The position numbers were made by a program, and so were the translations under genes. This document shows, piece after piece, positions 1-7,979 of a stretch of 64,000 nucleotides of DNA; the first letter of the stretch is position 1, and each line of letters starts with the position of its first letter. Location of the stretch: positions 220,506 through 284,505 of the forward strand of contig CAKZKD010000028.1 in NCBI GenBank assembly GCA_937121175.1, given 5' to 3'. The stretch comes from an uncultured Flavobacteriales bacterium. GTDB taxonomy: Bacteria > Bacteroidota > Bacteroidia > Flavobacteriales_G > Salibacteraceae. The notes beneath the pieces are model-generated. The model was not told the origin of the DNA and searched no databases. It saw only the letters and a list, made by a program, of their open reading frames with translations.

Positions 1-121
1 AGGAAATGTTGAAGAACTAACGGGAGTTGGTGAGAACAAGAAAGCACTGATAAACTTCCAAAATGCAGGCCAAAAGCAACTGCTTTTGCGTTTTGCCAAG
101 CTTCAGATTTTAGAGAATTAA
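1..121 (+). CDS. UvrD/PcrA-type DNA helicase, C-terminal end only (partial)
   Basis: The frame that begins at base 2 is open for 39 codons and stops at TAA 119-121. The residues include GQKQLLLRFAKL, which resembles the conserved tail of Bacteroidota UvrD/PcrA superfamily 1 helicases, a small SH3-like segment ending in a 'LLLKFAKL' motif. Only this tail lies in the window, so the helicase motifs cannot be checked. The call rests on recognition of a short motif and is moderate. The next gene begins 50 bases downstream behind its own promoter-like box. Confidence 0.55.
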   Translation, partial: GNVEELTGVGENKKALINFQNAGQKQLLLRFAKLQILEN

Positions 122-137
122 ATGAATTTGGAATAAC

Positions 138-145
138 TACTTTTG
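138..145 (+). promoter_or_regulatory. Bacteroidota -7 promoter box (TACTTTTG) for DUF4290-murA
   Basis: TACTTTTG fits the Bacteroidota -7 consensus TAnnTTTG and lies 26 bases before the ATG at 172. I see no matching TTG at the usual -33 spacing, so only half of the promoter is supported. Confidence 0.4.
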
Positions 146-171
146 AATGCGATAAAGAAGCATAAAAATTT

Positions 172-771
172 ATGAATTATAATACAACAAGAACCGACCT
201 TACTATCCCAGAATATGGGAGACACATCCAAAACATGGTGAATTTAGCCGTAGAACTTGAAAATCGTGATGACCGAAACCTTGCGGCTAAAACTATTATT
301 CGCGTAATGGGACAGTATAACCCTAGTTTGAGAGATGTTGAGGAGTTTAACAACAAACTATGGGATCACCTACACATTATGTCTAACTACAAATTGGACG
401 TTGACACTCCTTTTCCTGTTCCAACTCCGGAAGAACGTAAAAGTGCACCTGAAAAACCTAGTTACGGAACAGAACAAAAGAGGTTTAAGCACTACGGTAG
501 GTTGATTCTTGAGTTTATCGAACATGCCAAGAAAATTGAAGACGCAGAAGAAAAAAAGGCTCTTTGTGTTATGATAGCCAACATGATGAAAAAGGCATAT
601 CTAATGTGGAACAAAGACTCGGTTCAAGATGATGAAATCATTGGAGAACTTAAACGTGTTTCTGGCGGAGACCTAATCTTGCCAGAAGATACTGAGCTAG
701 TTAAAAACATTGACCTTGGAGCAAAACCGAGCAAGCGAAAAAATTACAAGTCAAAAAAGAAAAGAAGATAA
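172..771 (+). CDS. DUF4290 domain-containing protein
   Basis: This 199-residue soluble protein has no signal peptide or membrane segment. It matches the DUF4290 family, which is confined to Bacteroidota and has no known function. The N-terminal half is helical, with motifs such as PEYGRHIQNMV and YNPSLRDVEEF. The last 20 residues are almost all lysine, arginine and serine, a basic tail that could bind nucleic acid (inference). It ends six bases before murA, and this pairing is common in the phylum as I recall, so the two are probably co-transcribed and the protein may be linked to cell-envelope growth. That functional link is guesswork; the family call is firm. Confidence 0.8.
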   Translation: MNYNTTRTDLTIPEYGRHIQNMVNLAVELENRDDRNLAAKTIIRVMGQYNPSLRDVEEFNNKLWDHLHIMSNYKLDVDTPFPVPTPEERKSAPEKPSYGTEQKRFKHYGRLILEFIEHAKKIEDAEEKKALCVMIANMMKKAYLMWNKDSVQDDEIIGELKRVSGGDLILPEDTELVKNIDLGAKPSKRKNYKSKKKRR

Positions 772-777
772 AAAAGC

Positions 778-2091
778 ATGGGTTCATTTGAAATAACTGG
801 TGGAAGAAAATTAAAAGGGGAAATCATTCCTCAAGGTGCGAAAAACGAAGCGCTTCAGATTCTTTGTGCGGTTCTTATGACACCTGAAAAGGTTACCATT
901 AATAAGGTTCCTGATATTGTTGACGTAAACAAACTCATTAACCTACTCCGAAATCTAAATGTAAAAGTTGAAAAACTTGGACCGGAATCCTATTCTTTTC
1001 AAGCAGACGATGTAGATATTGAGTATCTGCACTCCCCTGATTTCATGAAAAAAGGTGGTGGACTTCGAGGTTCAATTATGCTCGTAGGCCCACTTCTTGG
1101 ACGTTTTGGAAAAGGTTATATTCCTAAACCAGGCGGTGACAAAATTGGGAGACGAAGAGTTGACACACACTTTATTGGATTTGAAAAGTTAGGTGCAACG
1201 TTCAGCTACGACCCCGAAACAAGTGTTTACAGAGCAAATGCAAAAAACCTAACCGGTTGTTACATGTTATTGGACGAAGCATCGGTAACGGGAACTGCCA
1301 ACATTGTAATGGCAGCTGTTTTTGCGAAAGGAAGAACAACCATTTACAATGCTGCTTGTGAACCGTATTTACAGCAGTTGTGTAACATGCTAAATCGTAT
1401 GGGTGCTAAAATCAGCGGCATTGGTTCTAACATGATTCACATTGATGGTGTATCAGAACTTGGTGGAACTGACCACACCATTTTACCTGACATGATTGAA
1501 GTTGGTTCTATGATTGGCCTCGCAGCCATGACAGAATCTGAAATCACCATTAAAGGTGTGGGCTATGAACATCTAGGATTAATTCCTGAAGTTTTCAGAA
1601 AGCTTGGTATTATTTTAATCCACAAGGATGATGACATTATTATTCCTTCCCAAAAGAATTACGAAATAGATACGTTTATTGACGGTTCAATTATGACTAT
1701 TACTGATGCTCCTTGGCCAGGGTTTACACCAGATTTATTGAGTATTATTTTAGTTGTTGCAACTCAAGCAAAAGGAAGTGTTCTAATTCATCAAAAAATG
1801 TTCGAAAGTCGATTGTTCTTTACGGATAAATTGATTGATATGGGCGCACAAATTATACTTTGTGACCCGCACCGGGCAACTGTTATTGGATTAAACCGTC
1901 AATATGCTCTAAGAGCAATTGAAATGACATCGCCTGATATTAGGGCTGGAGTTTCATTGCTTATTGCAGCGATGTCCGCTGAAGGAAAGAGTGTAATTCA
2001 CAATATTGAACAAATAGATAGAGGCTACCAAAACATTGACACGCGACTAAATAATATTGGCGCAGAAATTGTTAGAAGGGAATCCTACTAA
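778..2091 (+). CDS. murA: UDP-N-acetylglucosamine 1-carboxyvinyltransferase (MurA)
   Basis: MurA transfers enolpyruvate from phosphoenolpyruvate to UDP-GlcNAc, the first committed step of peptidoglycan synthesis, in the cytosol. The 437-residue length is normal. The substrate-binding Lys-Asn pair is at residues 22-23 (AKNEA). The active-site loop reads PKPGGDKIGRRRVD, so the position of the classical catalytic cysteine (Cys115 in E. coli) is Asp121. Cys-to-Asp enzymes are known in several bacteria, remain active, and are not inactivated by fosfomycin, so intrinsic fosfomycin resistance at this target is expected. It follows the DUF4290 gene by six bases and precedes a TlpA-like gene by 12. 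The enzyme assignment is very secure. Confidence 0.96.
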   Translation: MGSFEITGGRKLKGEIIPQGAKNEALQILCAVLMTPEKVTINKVPDIVDVNKLINLLRNLNVKVEKLGPESYSFQADDVDIEYLHSPDFMKKGGGLRGSIMLVGPLLGRFGKGYIPKPGGDKIGRRRVDTHFIGFEKLGATFSYDPETSVYRANAKNLTGCYMLLDEASVTGTANIVMAAVFAKGRTTIYNAACEPYLQQLCNMLNRMGAKISGIGSNMIHIDGVSELGGTDHTILPDMIEVGSMIGLAAMTESEITIKGVGYEHLGLIPEVFRKLGIILIHKDDDIIIPSQKNYEIDTFIDGSIMTITDAPWPGFTPDLLSIILVVATQAKGSVLIHQKMFESRLFFTDKLIDMGAQIILCDPHRATVIGLNRQYALRAIEMTSPDIRAGVSLLIAAMSAEGKSVIHNIEQIDRGYQNIDTRLNNIGAEIVRRESY

Positions 2092-2103
2092 ATTGAAGAA
2101 AAA

Positions 2104-2661
2104 ATGAAAGTTTTACAAATAATAGGAATATCGGGTGTGCTTTTAGCCTCGCTAATTTTCCTTCCATGCACTAATGTATTCTCTGAGCTTCCTGCACAAG
2201 GAGTATTAATAGGTACACGAATTGGCGATAAGGCTCCTGAAATTAAAATGAACAACCCTGATGGCAAGCCAATAGCTTTAAGTAGCCTTAAAGGCAAGGT
2301 GGTGTTAATTGACTTTTGGGCAAGTTGGTGTGGACCATGCAGAAGAGAAAACCCAAATGTGGTAGCAGCTTACAACAAATACAAAAAAGCAAAATTGAAA
2401 AACGCAAAAGGTTTCGAAATTTACAGTGTATCTCTCGATAGAGCAGTTGGCCCTTGGAAAGCAGCTATTATCCAAGACAAACTAAACTGGGAATACCATG
2501 TAAGTGATTTACAGTTTTGGAACAATAAAGCGGCAAGAGATTACCAAGTAGAAGGAATTCCTACCAATTTTTTAGTTGACCCAAACGGCATTATTATCGC
2601 CAAAAATTTAAGAGGTTCCGCCTTACACATGGAACTTGATAAAATTGTAGAGAAACTATAA
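2104..2661 (+). CDS. TlpA/ResA-like periplasmic thiol-disulfide oxidoreductase
   Basis: This 185-residue protein starts with a hydrophobic signal segment (about residues 5-20) and then carries an AhpC/TSA-thioredoxin-like fold. The redox motif WCGPC has cysteines at residues 76 and 79, in the context FWASWCGPCRRENP. A cis-proline is likely at GIPTNF near the C-terminus. Such proteins reduce or exchange disulfides of exported proteins in the periplasm. A cysteine at residue 22 (FLPC) does not make a good lipobox, so it is probably soluble or anchored by an uncleaved signal. It lies 12 bases after murA and is followed by a clear terminator, so it is likely the last gene of the DUF4290-murA unit. 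The substrate is unknown. Confidence 0.85.
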   Translation: MKVLQIIGISGVLLASLIFLPCTNVFSELPAQGVLIGTRIGDKAPEIKMNNPDGKPIALSSLKGKVVLIDFWASWCGPCRRENPNVVAAYNKYKKAKLKNAKGFEIYSVSLDRAVGPWKAAIIQDKLNWEYHVSDLQFWNNKAARDYQVEGIPTNFLVDPNGIIIAKNLRGSALHMELDKIVEKL

Positions 2662-2681
2662 CGGATTTAAATTAAAAGTTG

Positions 2682-2708
2682 AACCTCGACTTCGGTCGGG
2701 GTTTTTTT
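2682..2708 (+). terminator. Rho-independent terminator after the murA operon
   Basis: A nine-base-pair stem (AACCTCGAC 2682-2690 with GTCGGGGTT 2695-2703, one G-T pair) closes a TTCG tetraloop and runs into a T tract at 2702-2708. It lies 21 bases after the TlpA-like stop codon. Confidence 0.85.
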
Positions 2709-2777
2709 ATGCCATTCTGGCAAGTTTTTCATTTGGCAAACTATTAGACAAACAAGGCAGGAATAAAAAATAGCAAA

Positions 2778-3350
2778 ATGAGTTCAGAAAACGTGACAAA
2801 CCAGACAGAAGAATCGGAAGAAACGTCAGTTAAAAACAACGAAACTACGGAGGCTAAAACTGAGGAAAAAGAAACGGTTGATACCAAGCAACAGGAAGAA
2901 AAGAAAGAACCTACGGCAGAAGAAAAATATCAAGAAATAAATGATCGATACTTACGCTTGTACTCGGAGTTTGAAAACTTTAGAAGAAGAACTGCGAAGG
3001 AGAAGCTAGAGCTTATTTCTAATGCTGGCGGGCAGGTGTTAGGTGATTTACTACCAATAATAGATGATTTTGAGCGTGCCATAAAAAACAACGCTGACGT
3101 GGATGATGCTGCCGCAATTAAAGAAGGCATTGCTCTTATCCACTCAAAACTGGATAATACGTTAAAAAACAAAGGCCTTAAAGAAATTGAGGCTCATGAA
3201 AAAGAGTTCAATTTAGACTTTCATGAAGCCGTAACCAAAATTCCAGCGCCAAAAGACGACTTAAAAGGTAAAGTGGTTGACGTTGTTGAAAAAGGCTATA
3301 TGCTAAATGACAAAGTATTGAGATACGCTAAGGTAGTTGTAGGAGAATAA
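2778..3350 (+). CDS. grpE: GrpE nucleotide exchange factor
   Basis: GrpE releases ADP from DnaK and resets the Hsp70 chaperone cycle in the cytosol. The 190-residue protein has an acidic, low-complexity N-terminus (about residues 1-50, rich in Glu, Thr and Lys), then a long helical dimerisation region containing YLRLYSEFENFRRRTAKEK, a GrpE signature. The C-terminal beta domain ends with VEKGYMLNDKVLRYAKVVV, another family signature. It sits three bases before dnaJ, so the two form a heat-shock operon; dnaK is not in this window. No heat-shock operator was recognised upstream. Confidence 0.96.
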   Translation: MSSENVTNQTEESEETSVKNNETTEAKTEEKETVDTKQQEEKKEPTAEEKYQEINDRYLRLYSEFENFRRRTAKEKLELISNAGGQVLGDLLPIIDDFERAIKNNADVDDAAAIKEGIALIHSKLDNTLKNKGLKEIEAHEKEFNLDFHEAVTKIPAPKDDLKGKVVDVVEKGYMLNDKVLRYAKVVVGE

Positions 3351-3353
3351 GTT

Positions 3354-4481
3354 ATGGCTAAAAGAGATTTTTACGAGATTCTAGGCGTTTCGAAATCAGC
3401 TGATAAAGCTGAAATAAAAAAGGCTTACCGAAAGTTGGCGATTAAATTTCATCCCGATAAAAACCCAGATAACAAAGAGGCCGAGGAGAAATTTAAGGAA
3501 GCAGCAGAAGCTTATGAGGTACTAAGCGACGAAAACAAGCGAGCGAGATACGACCAATTCGGTCACCAAGGAATGGGTGGCGGTTTTGGAGGCGGAGGTG
3601 CTGGTGGAATGAATATGGACGACATATTCAGCCAATTCGGCGATATTTTCGGCGGTGGCGGCTTCGGAGGCTTTGGAGGCGGTGGCGGCTTTCGCGGAGG
3701 TGGAGGAAGTAGAAGAGTTAAAGGCTCGAACTTGCGCATCAAAGTGAAGCTTACCTTGGAAGAAATAGCCAATGGAGTTTCCAAAAAAATCAAACTAAAC
3801 AAACTTACGAATAGTCCTGACACTAAATTTTCTACATGCGGAACATGTGGTGGAAACGGACAGGTTACTAGAGTTACCAATACCATTTTAGGCCAAATGC
3901 AAACTGCATCGACTTGCCCGACTTGTAATGGTAGCGGAAAATCAGTTGGTTCTCGAGCAAAAGGAAGTGACCAAAATGGTCAGCTTAGAAAAGAAGTTGT
4001 TGAAACCATTGAAATTCCAGAGGGAGTTGAAGACGGCATGCAGCTGTCTTTAAGAGGAAAAGGTAACGAAGGACCATTTGACGGCGTTCCTGGTGATTTG
4101 ATTATTGTTATTGAGGAAGCCAAGCACGAGCACTTTCACAGAGATGGTCAAAACTTGTACTATGATTTGTACTTAAATTTTGCCGATGTTGTGTTAGGTA
4201 CTCAAGTTGACATTCCTACACTCGATGGAAAGGCTAAGATTAAAATTGCCCCAGGCACACAGGCTGGCAAACTTCTTAGACTTAAAGGCAAAGGATTACC
4301 TAGCGTAAACGCATACGGAAAAGGTGATTTGATGGTGACGGTAAACGTTTGGACACCAAAGGAAATTTCTAAAGAAGAAAAGCAGATTATGGAGCAATTA
4401 AAAAGCGCTTCGAATTTTGACCCAAATCCGGGTGAAAACGAAAACAATTTCTTTAGCAGAATGAAGGATTTTTTTAGTTAG
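3354..4481 (+). CDS. dnaJ: Chaperone DnaJ (Hsp40), reduced zinc domain
   Basis: DnaJ delivers unfolded proteins to DnaK and stimulates its ATPase. The J domain is at residues 1-70 with HPD at 33-35. A Gly/Phe-rich region covers about 72-120 and the two C-terminal substrate-binding domains follow. The zinc domain has only two CxxCxGxG-type motifs (cysteines 162/165 and 188/191) instead of four. By position these correspond to the middle pair that forms zinc centre 2, and the outer pair forming zinc centre 1 is absent. I recall the same reduction in Flavobacterium DnaJ proteins, so it is probably a lineage trait and not damage. It follows grpE by three bases and ends before a strong terminator. 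Confidence 0.96.
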   Translation: MAKRDFYEILGVSKSADKAEIKKAYRKLAIKFHPDKNPDNKEAEEKFKEAAEAYEVLSDENKRARYDQFGHQGMGGGFGGGGAGGMNMDDIFSQFGDIFGGGGFGGFGGGGGFRGGGGSRRVKGSNLRIKVKLTLEEIANGVSKKIKLNKLTNSPDTKFSTCGTCGGNGQVTRVTNTILGQMQTASTCPTCNGSGKSVGSRAKGSDQNGQLRKEVVETIEIPEGVEDGMQLSLRGKGNEGPFDGVPGDLIIVIEEAKHEHFHRDGQNLYYDLYLNFADVVLGTQVDIPTLDGKAKIKIAPGTQAGKLLRLKGKGLPSVNAYGKGDLMVTVNVWTPKEISKEEKQIMEQLKSASNFDPNPGENENNFFSRMKDFFS

Positions 4482-4509
4482 AATCGACACTCTGTATTGT
4501 ATATATTTG

Positions 4510-4541
4510 AACGCTGATAAAACTTTATCAGCGTTTTTTTT
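4510..4541 (+). terminator. Rho-independent terminator after dnaJ
   Basis: AACGCTGATAAA (4510-4521) pairs with TTTATCAGCGTT (4524-4535), followed by T residues to 4541. The innermost pairs would open to form the loop. It lies 28 bases after the dnaJ stop and directly before the next gene. Confidence 0.85.
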
Positions 4542-4549
4542 GAGCTATA

Positions 4550-5488
4550 ATGAATGACATTTTAGACATAAAAGGAGTAAGTAAATTTTACGCAAATCAC
4601 ACTGCACTTAATCAAGTTGATTTGTCTATTGCTCCTAACAAAATATTTGGACTTCTCGGGCCAAACGGGGCTGGAAAAACAAGTCTCATACGAATCATTA
4701 ATCAAATTACAGGCCCGGACGAAGGTCATCTGTTTTTTGATGGGCAACCCCTTTCGCCTGAGCACCAACAATCAATTGGATACCTCCCCGAAGAACGAGG
4801 GTTGTATAAAAAAATGAAGGTCGGTGAACAAGCGCTCTATTTAGCTCAACTGAAAGGTATGTCGAAAGCAGAGGCACTCTCCAATTTGAAGGAATGGTTC
4901 CTGAAATTTGAAATAACTGACTGGTGGAACAAACGCATTGACGAACTATCGAAGGGCATGCAACAAAAAGTGCAGTTTATTGTAACGATAATGCACAAAC
5001 CAAAACTGTTGATTTTAGATGAACCGTTTTCTGGTTTTGATCCAATAAATGCAACCTTAATTAAAAATGAAATTCTTCAACTGAAGGAAGAAGGAACGTC
5101 CATCATTCTTTCAACCCATAACATGTCATCAGTGGAAGAAATTTGTGATGACATTGCATTGATTTACAAATCGAACAAAATTTTGGACGGCTCGGTTGAA
5201 GAAATCAAAGAAGCACGAAGCGGAAATGAGTTTAGCGTGAAATACGCAGGCGACCACATGGCCTTCACCAAGGCTCTGTGGGTTGATGCAGAATTAAAAA
5301 ACACTCAAACTTTTGCTAACGGCATTCATAATTCGACAATTAAACTTTCTGAAAGTAAAACCACGAATGATTTATTGAAAGCAATTCTGCCTCATGTTAG
5401 AGTGTTGGGGCTTGAAAAGGTAATTCCATCCATGAACGATATTTTTATATCTCGCGTAAACGAAATAAACCAAGAAAACGATGAATAA
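4550..5488 (+). CDS. ABC transporter ATP-binding protein (NatA-like, with DUF4162-type tail)
   Basis: This 312-residue ATPase should power the exporter encoded by the next gene at the inner membrane. Walker A is GPNGAGKT (about residue 37), the ABC signature is LSKGMQQK and Walker B is LLILDEPFSGFD, followed by a switch histidine in LSTHNM. About 90 residues after the ATPase core resemble the DUF4162 extension of NatA-type sodium or antibiotic exporters. It overlaps the permease gene by eight bases, so translation is coupled. The substrate cannot be read from the sequence. NatAB is one possibility, but similar pairs export drugs or peptides. Confidence 0.88.
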   Translation: MNDILDIKGVSKFYANHTALNQVDLSIAPNKIFGLLGPNGAGKTSLIRIINQITGPDEGHLFFDGQPLSPEHQQSIGYLPEERGLYKKMKVGEQALYLAQLKGMSKAEALSNLKEWFLKFEITDWWNKRIDELSKGMQQKVQFIVTIMHKPKLLILDEPFSGFDPINATLIKNEILQLKEEGTSIILSTHNMSSVEEICDDIALIYKSNKILDGSVEEIKEARSGNEFSVKYAGDHMAFTKALWVDAELKNTQTFANGIHNSTIKLSESKTTNDLLKAILPHVRVLGLEKVIPSMNDIFISRVNEINQENDE

Positions 5489-6821
5489 GACTTGGTTAAT
5501 CATTCAGCGCGAATACGCAACACGAGTTAAGAAAAAATCATTCTTGCTTATTACTTTTCTAGGCCCTTTATTATTGGCCGCAGGCTTGTCTTTGGTAATG
5601 TACTTAAGTGTAAAGGAAAACATCAATCATCGTGTGTTAATCATCGATGAAAAGGCTCCTGCATTTAGCAACCTTCAAAATACGCCCAACATTGAATTTA
5701 ATTACGGTACTGGCATGGATATCAATCATGCAAAGGATGTTTTGTTTAATTCAGACTACACCTGTGTATTATACATTCCACGAAATATTGAGCGCAGTAA
5801 CACTTCTAAACTGTACTATAAAAAACAACCAAGTGGTGCGGTCATTCGAGTAATTGAAGACAAGGTGGAAAGCGTAGTGGAGGAGTTGAAATTAAAGCAA
5901 TACAATATCTCTAGAGATGAGTTTTATGACGTAAAAACAAACTTTGTGTTGAACTCAGTAAAGTTTACCGAATCAGGTGAGGAAGAAAAGTTAGACAAAG
6001 CCAAATCTTATGTAGGGTTCTTTTTTGGAGCCATGATATACATTTTCATTTTCTTGTATGGCGTTCAGGTCATGCGTGGTGTAATTGAAGAGAAATCGAA
6101 TCGCATTATAGAAGTCATCATTACTTCAGTAAAACCGTTTCAATTGATGCTTGGAAAAATAATTGGTGTAGCGTTTGTATCCTTAACCCAGTTTATTCTT
6201 TGGATAATCCTAACCATGGGAATTCTTACTACTGTTCAATCCACTCTATTCAAAGATTATTATGACCCCACCACAATTGCTACCCAAACTCAGGTGACTC
6301 CTGAAATTGCAATGCAGATGCAAATGGAACAAATCGACCAAAAGAAATTCGACCTCCTCGACCCTAATAACATTATTAATCGAACAAATTGGCCATTAAT
6401 GATTGGTCTATTCATTTTTTACTTCCTCGGTGGATACCTATTGTACAGCGCACTGTTTGCTGCGGTTGGTTCTGCAGTCGATAATGAAACTGATACACAA
6501 CAGTTTATGTTACCTGTAACACTTCCACTTACACTCGCCTATGTCCTATCAACAGCAATTGTAGAAAACCCCGAAGGAAGTTTAGCTTTTTGGTTATCCA
6601 TTATTCCTCTCACCTCGCCTATTGCAATGTTGGTCCGAGTGGCTATTGGTATTGGCGAAGGAGGAATTCCGATTTGGGAATTGGTACTTTCAGTGGTTTC
6701 TCTCATTGTAGGATTTATTCTCGCCGTTCTTTTGGCGGCCAAAATTTACAGAACAGGCATTTTGATGCACGGTAAAAAAATATCATATCTTGAACTTTGG
6801 AAATGGTTAACGCATAAGTAA
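5481..6821 (+). CDS. ABC-2 type transporter permease (NatB/YhaP-like)
   Basis: This 446-residue membrane protein is the partner of the preceding ATPase. One membrane segment near residues 20-42 is followed by an exposed domain to about 170, then about five more segments between about 175 and 430. This arrangement is typical of NatB-like ABC-2 permeases. The motif RGVIEEKSNRIIEVIITSVKP, just after the second segment, is characteristic of the family. The start ATG lies inside the end of the ATPase gene. The stop codon (TAA 6819-6821) abuts the ATG of the response regulator with no gap, so exporter and regulator are probably one transcript. The substrate is unknown. Confidence 0.88.
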   Translation: MNKTWLIIQREYATRVKKKSFLLITFLGPLLLAAGLSLVMYLSVKENINHRVLIIDEKAPAFSNLQNTPNIEFNYGTGMDINHAKDVLFNSDYTCVLYIPRNIERSNTSKLYYKKQPSGAVIRVIEDKVESVVEELKLKQYNISRDEFYDVKTNFVLNSVKFTESGEEEKLDKAKSYVGFFFGAMIYIFIFLYGVQVMRGVIEEKSNRIIEVIITSVKPFQLMLGKIIGVAFVSLTQFILWIILTMGILTTVQSTLFKDYYDPTTIATQTQVTPEIAMQMQMEQIDQKKFDLLDPNNIINRTNWPLMIGLFIFYFLGGYLLYSALFAAVGSAVDNETDTQQFMLPVTLPLTLAYVLSTAIVENPEGSLAFWLSIIPLTSPIAMLVRVAIGIGEGGIPIWELVLSVVSLIVGFILAVLLAAKIYRTGILMHGKKISYLELWKWLTHK

Positions 6822-7979
6822 ATGGCAAGCATTTTAGTAATTGACGATGAAAAAAGTATTCGAAACTCATTAAAAGATGTTTTAGAATACGAAGGACATA
6901 CTATAGCTGAAGCGGAAAATGGAATGGAAGGATTGTCGGCTGTTCGTTCAAACGATTACGACCTCATTCTTTGTGATATTAAAATGCCAAAAATGGACGG
7001 CACCGAATTCTTGGAGATGGCACTAAAGTCAAAACCAGAATTAAGTATCATCATGATTTCTGGTCATGGGGATATTGAAACGGCAGTAGATTGTATTAAA
7101 AAAGGAGCCTACGATTATCTAGCAAAGCCATTGGATTTAAATCGCTTGCTGGTAATCGTTCGAAACGGTCTGGACAAGAGCAACCTAATCACTGAGACCA
7201 AAACATTAAAGAAAAAAATTAATAGATACTCAAATTCCAAAATCATTGGCTCCTCCATGGCCCTAAATGCAATTCATGAAATCATTGGTAAAGTAGCACC
7301 GACTGATGCTCGTGTTTTAATCACTGGTCCAAATGGCTCGGGGAAAGAGCTCATTGCAAAAGCATTGCACAACCAAAGCAACCGAGCAAAAAACCCGTTC
7401 ATAGAAGTGAACTGTGCTGCCATTCCTAGTGAATTAATTGAAAGCGAATTATTCGGCCACGAAAAAGGTGCCTTTACTTCGGCGGTTAAAACTAAAAAAG
7501 GGAAATTTGAGCAAGCAGAAGGCGGGACAATTTTCCTTGATGAAATTGGAGATATGAGTGCAAGCGCTCAAGCTAAAGTGTTAAGAGCATTGCAGGAAAA
7601 TAAAATAACCCGAGTTGGAGGCGAAAAAGAGATTAAAGTAAACGTTCGTGTTTTGGCGGCGACTAACAAAAACCTGAAAGAAGAAATTAAAGAAAGTAAC
7701 TTCAGAGAAGATTTGTATCACAGGTTGAGCGTAATTTTAATTAAAAACCCTTCATTAAATGATAGAGTTGAGGACATTCCAGAACTTGCACAATTCTTTT
7801 TAGAACAAGCTTGTAACGAAATGGGCGTTGCTCAAAAATCAATTGAAGAAAGTGCGATCCATGAGCTTCAGAAAAAAGAATGGACAGGGAATATTCGCGA
7901 GCTAAAAAACGTAATAGAACGATTGGTAATTCTATCCGGAAATAAAATTGATAAAAATGATGTTCAGAAATATGCGTAA
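6822..7979 (+). CDS. NtrC-like response regulator: receiver plus AAA+ domain, no DNA-binding domain
   Basis: The 385-residue protein has a receiver domain (1-120) with acidic pocket residues DDE at 8-10, the phospho-acceptor Asp52 and Lys102. A sigma-54-activator-type AAA+ domain follows (about 140-365), with Walker A GPNGSGKE at 169-176 and Walker B around GGTIFLDEIGD. Two things are odd. The sigma-54 contact loop reads GAFTSA (216-221) instead of the near-invariant GAFTGA. The protein also stops right after the AAA+ lid (VIERLVILSG), with no Fis-type helix-turn-helix. I recall similar short proteins across flavobacteria, so this looks like a lineage form whose output may not be classical sigma-54 activation (inference). 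No histidine kinase is adjacent. Confidence 0.88.
   Translation: MASILVIDDEKSIRNSLKDVLEYEGHTIAEAENGMEGLSAVRSNDYDLILCDIKMPKMDGTEFLEMALKSKPELSIIMISGHGDIETAVDCIKKGAYDYLAKPLDLNRLLVIVRNGLDKSNLITETKTLKKKINRYSNSKIIGSSMALNAIHEIIGKVAPTDARVLITGPNGSGKELIAKALHNQSNRAKNPFIEVNCAAIPSELIESELFGHEKGAFTSAVKTKKGKFEQAEGGTIFLDEIGDMSASAQAKVLRALQENKITRVGGEKEIKVNVRVLAATNKNLKEEIKESNFREDLYHRLSVILIKNPSLNDRVEDIPELAQFFLEQACNEMGVAQKSIEESAIHELQKKEWTGNIRELKNVIERLVILSGNKIDKNDVQKYA

Noticed and set aside
3563..3886. Proline-rich minus-strand frame inside dnaJ
   Set aside because: It is opposite the glycine-rich region of dnaJ, where glycine codons read as proline on the other strand.
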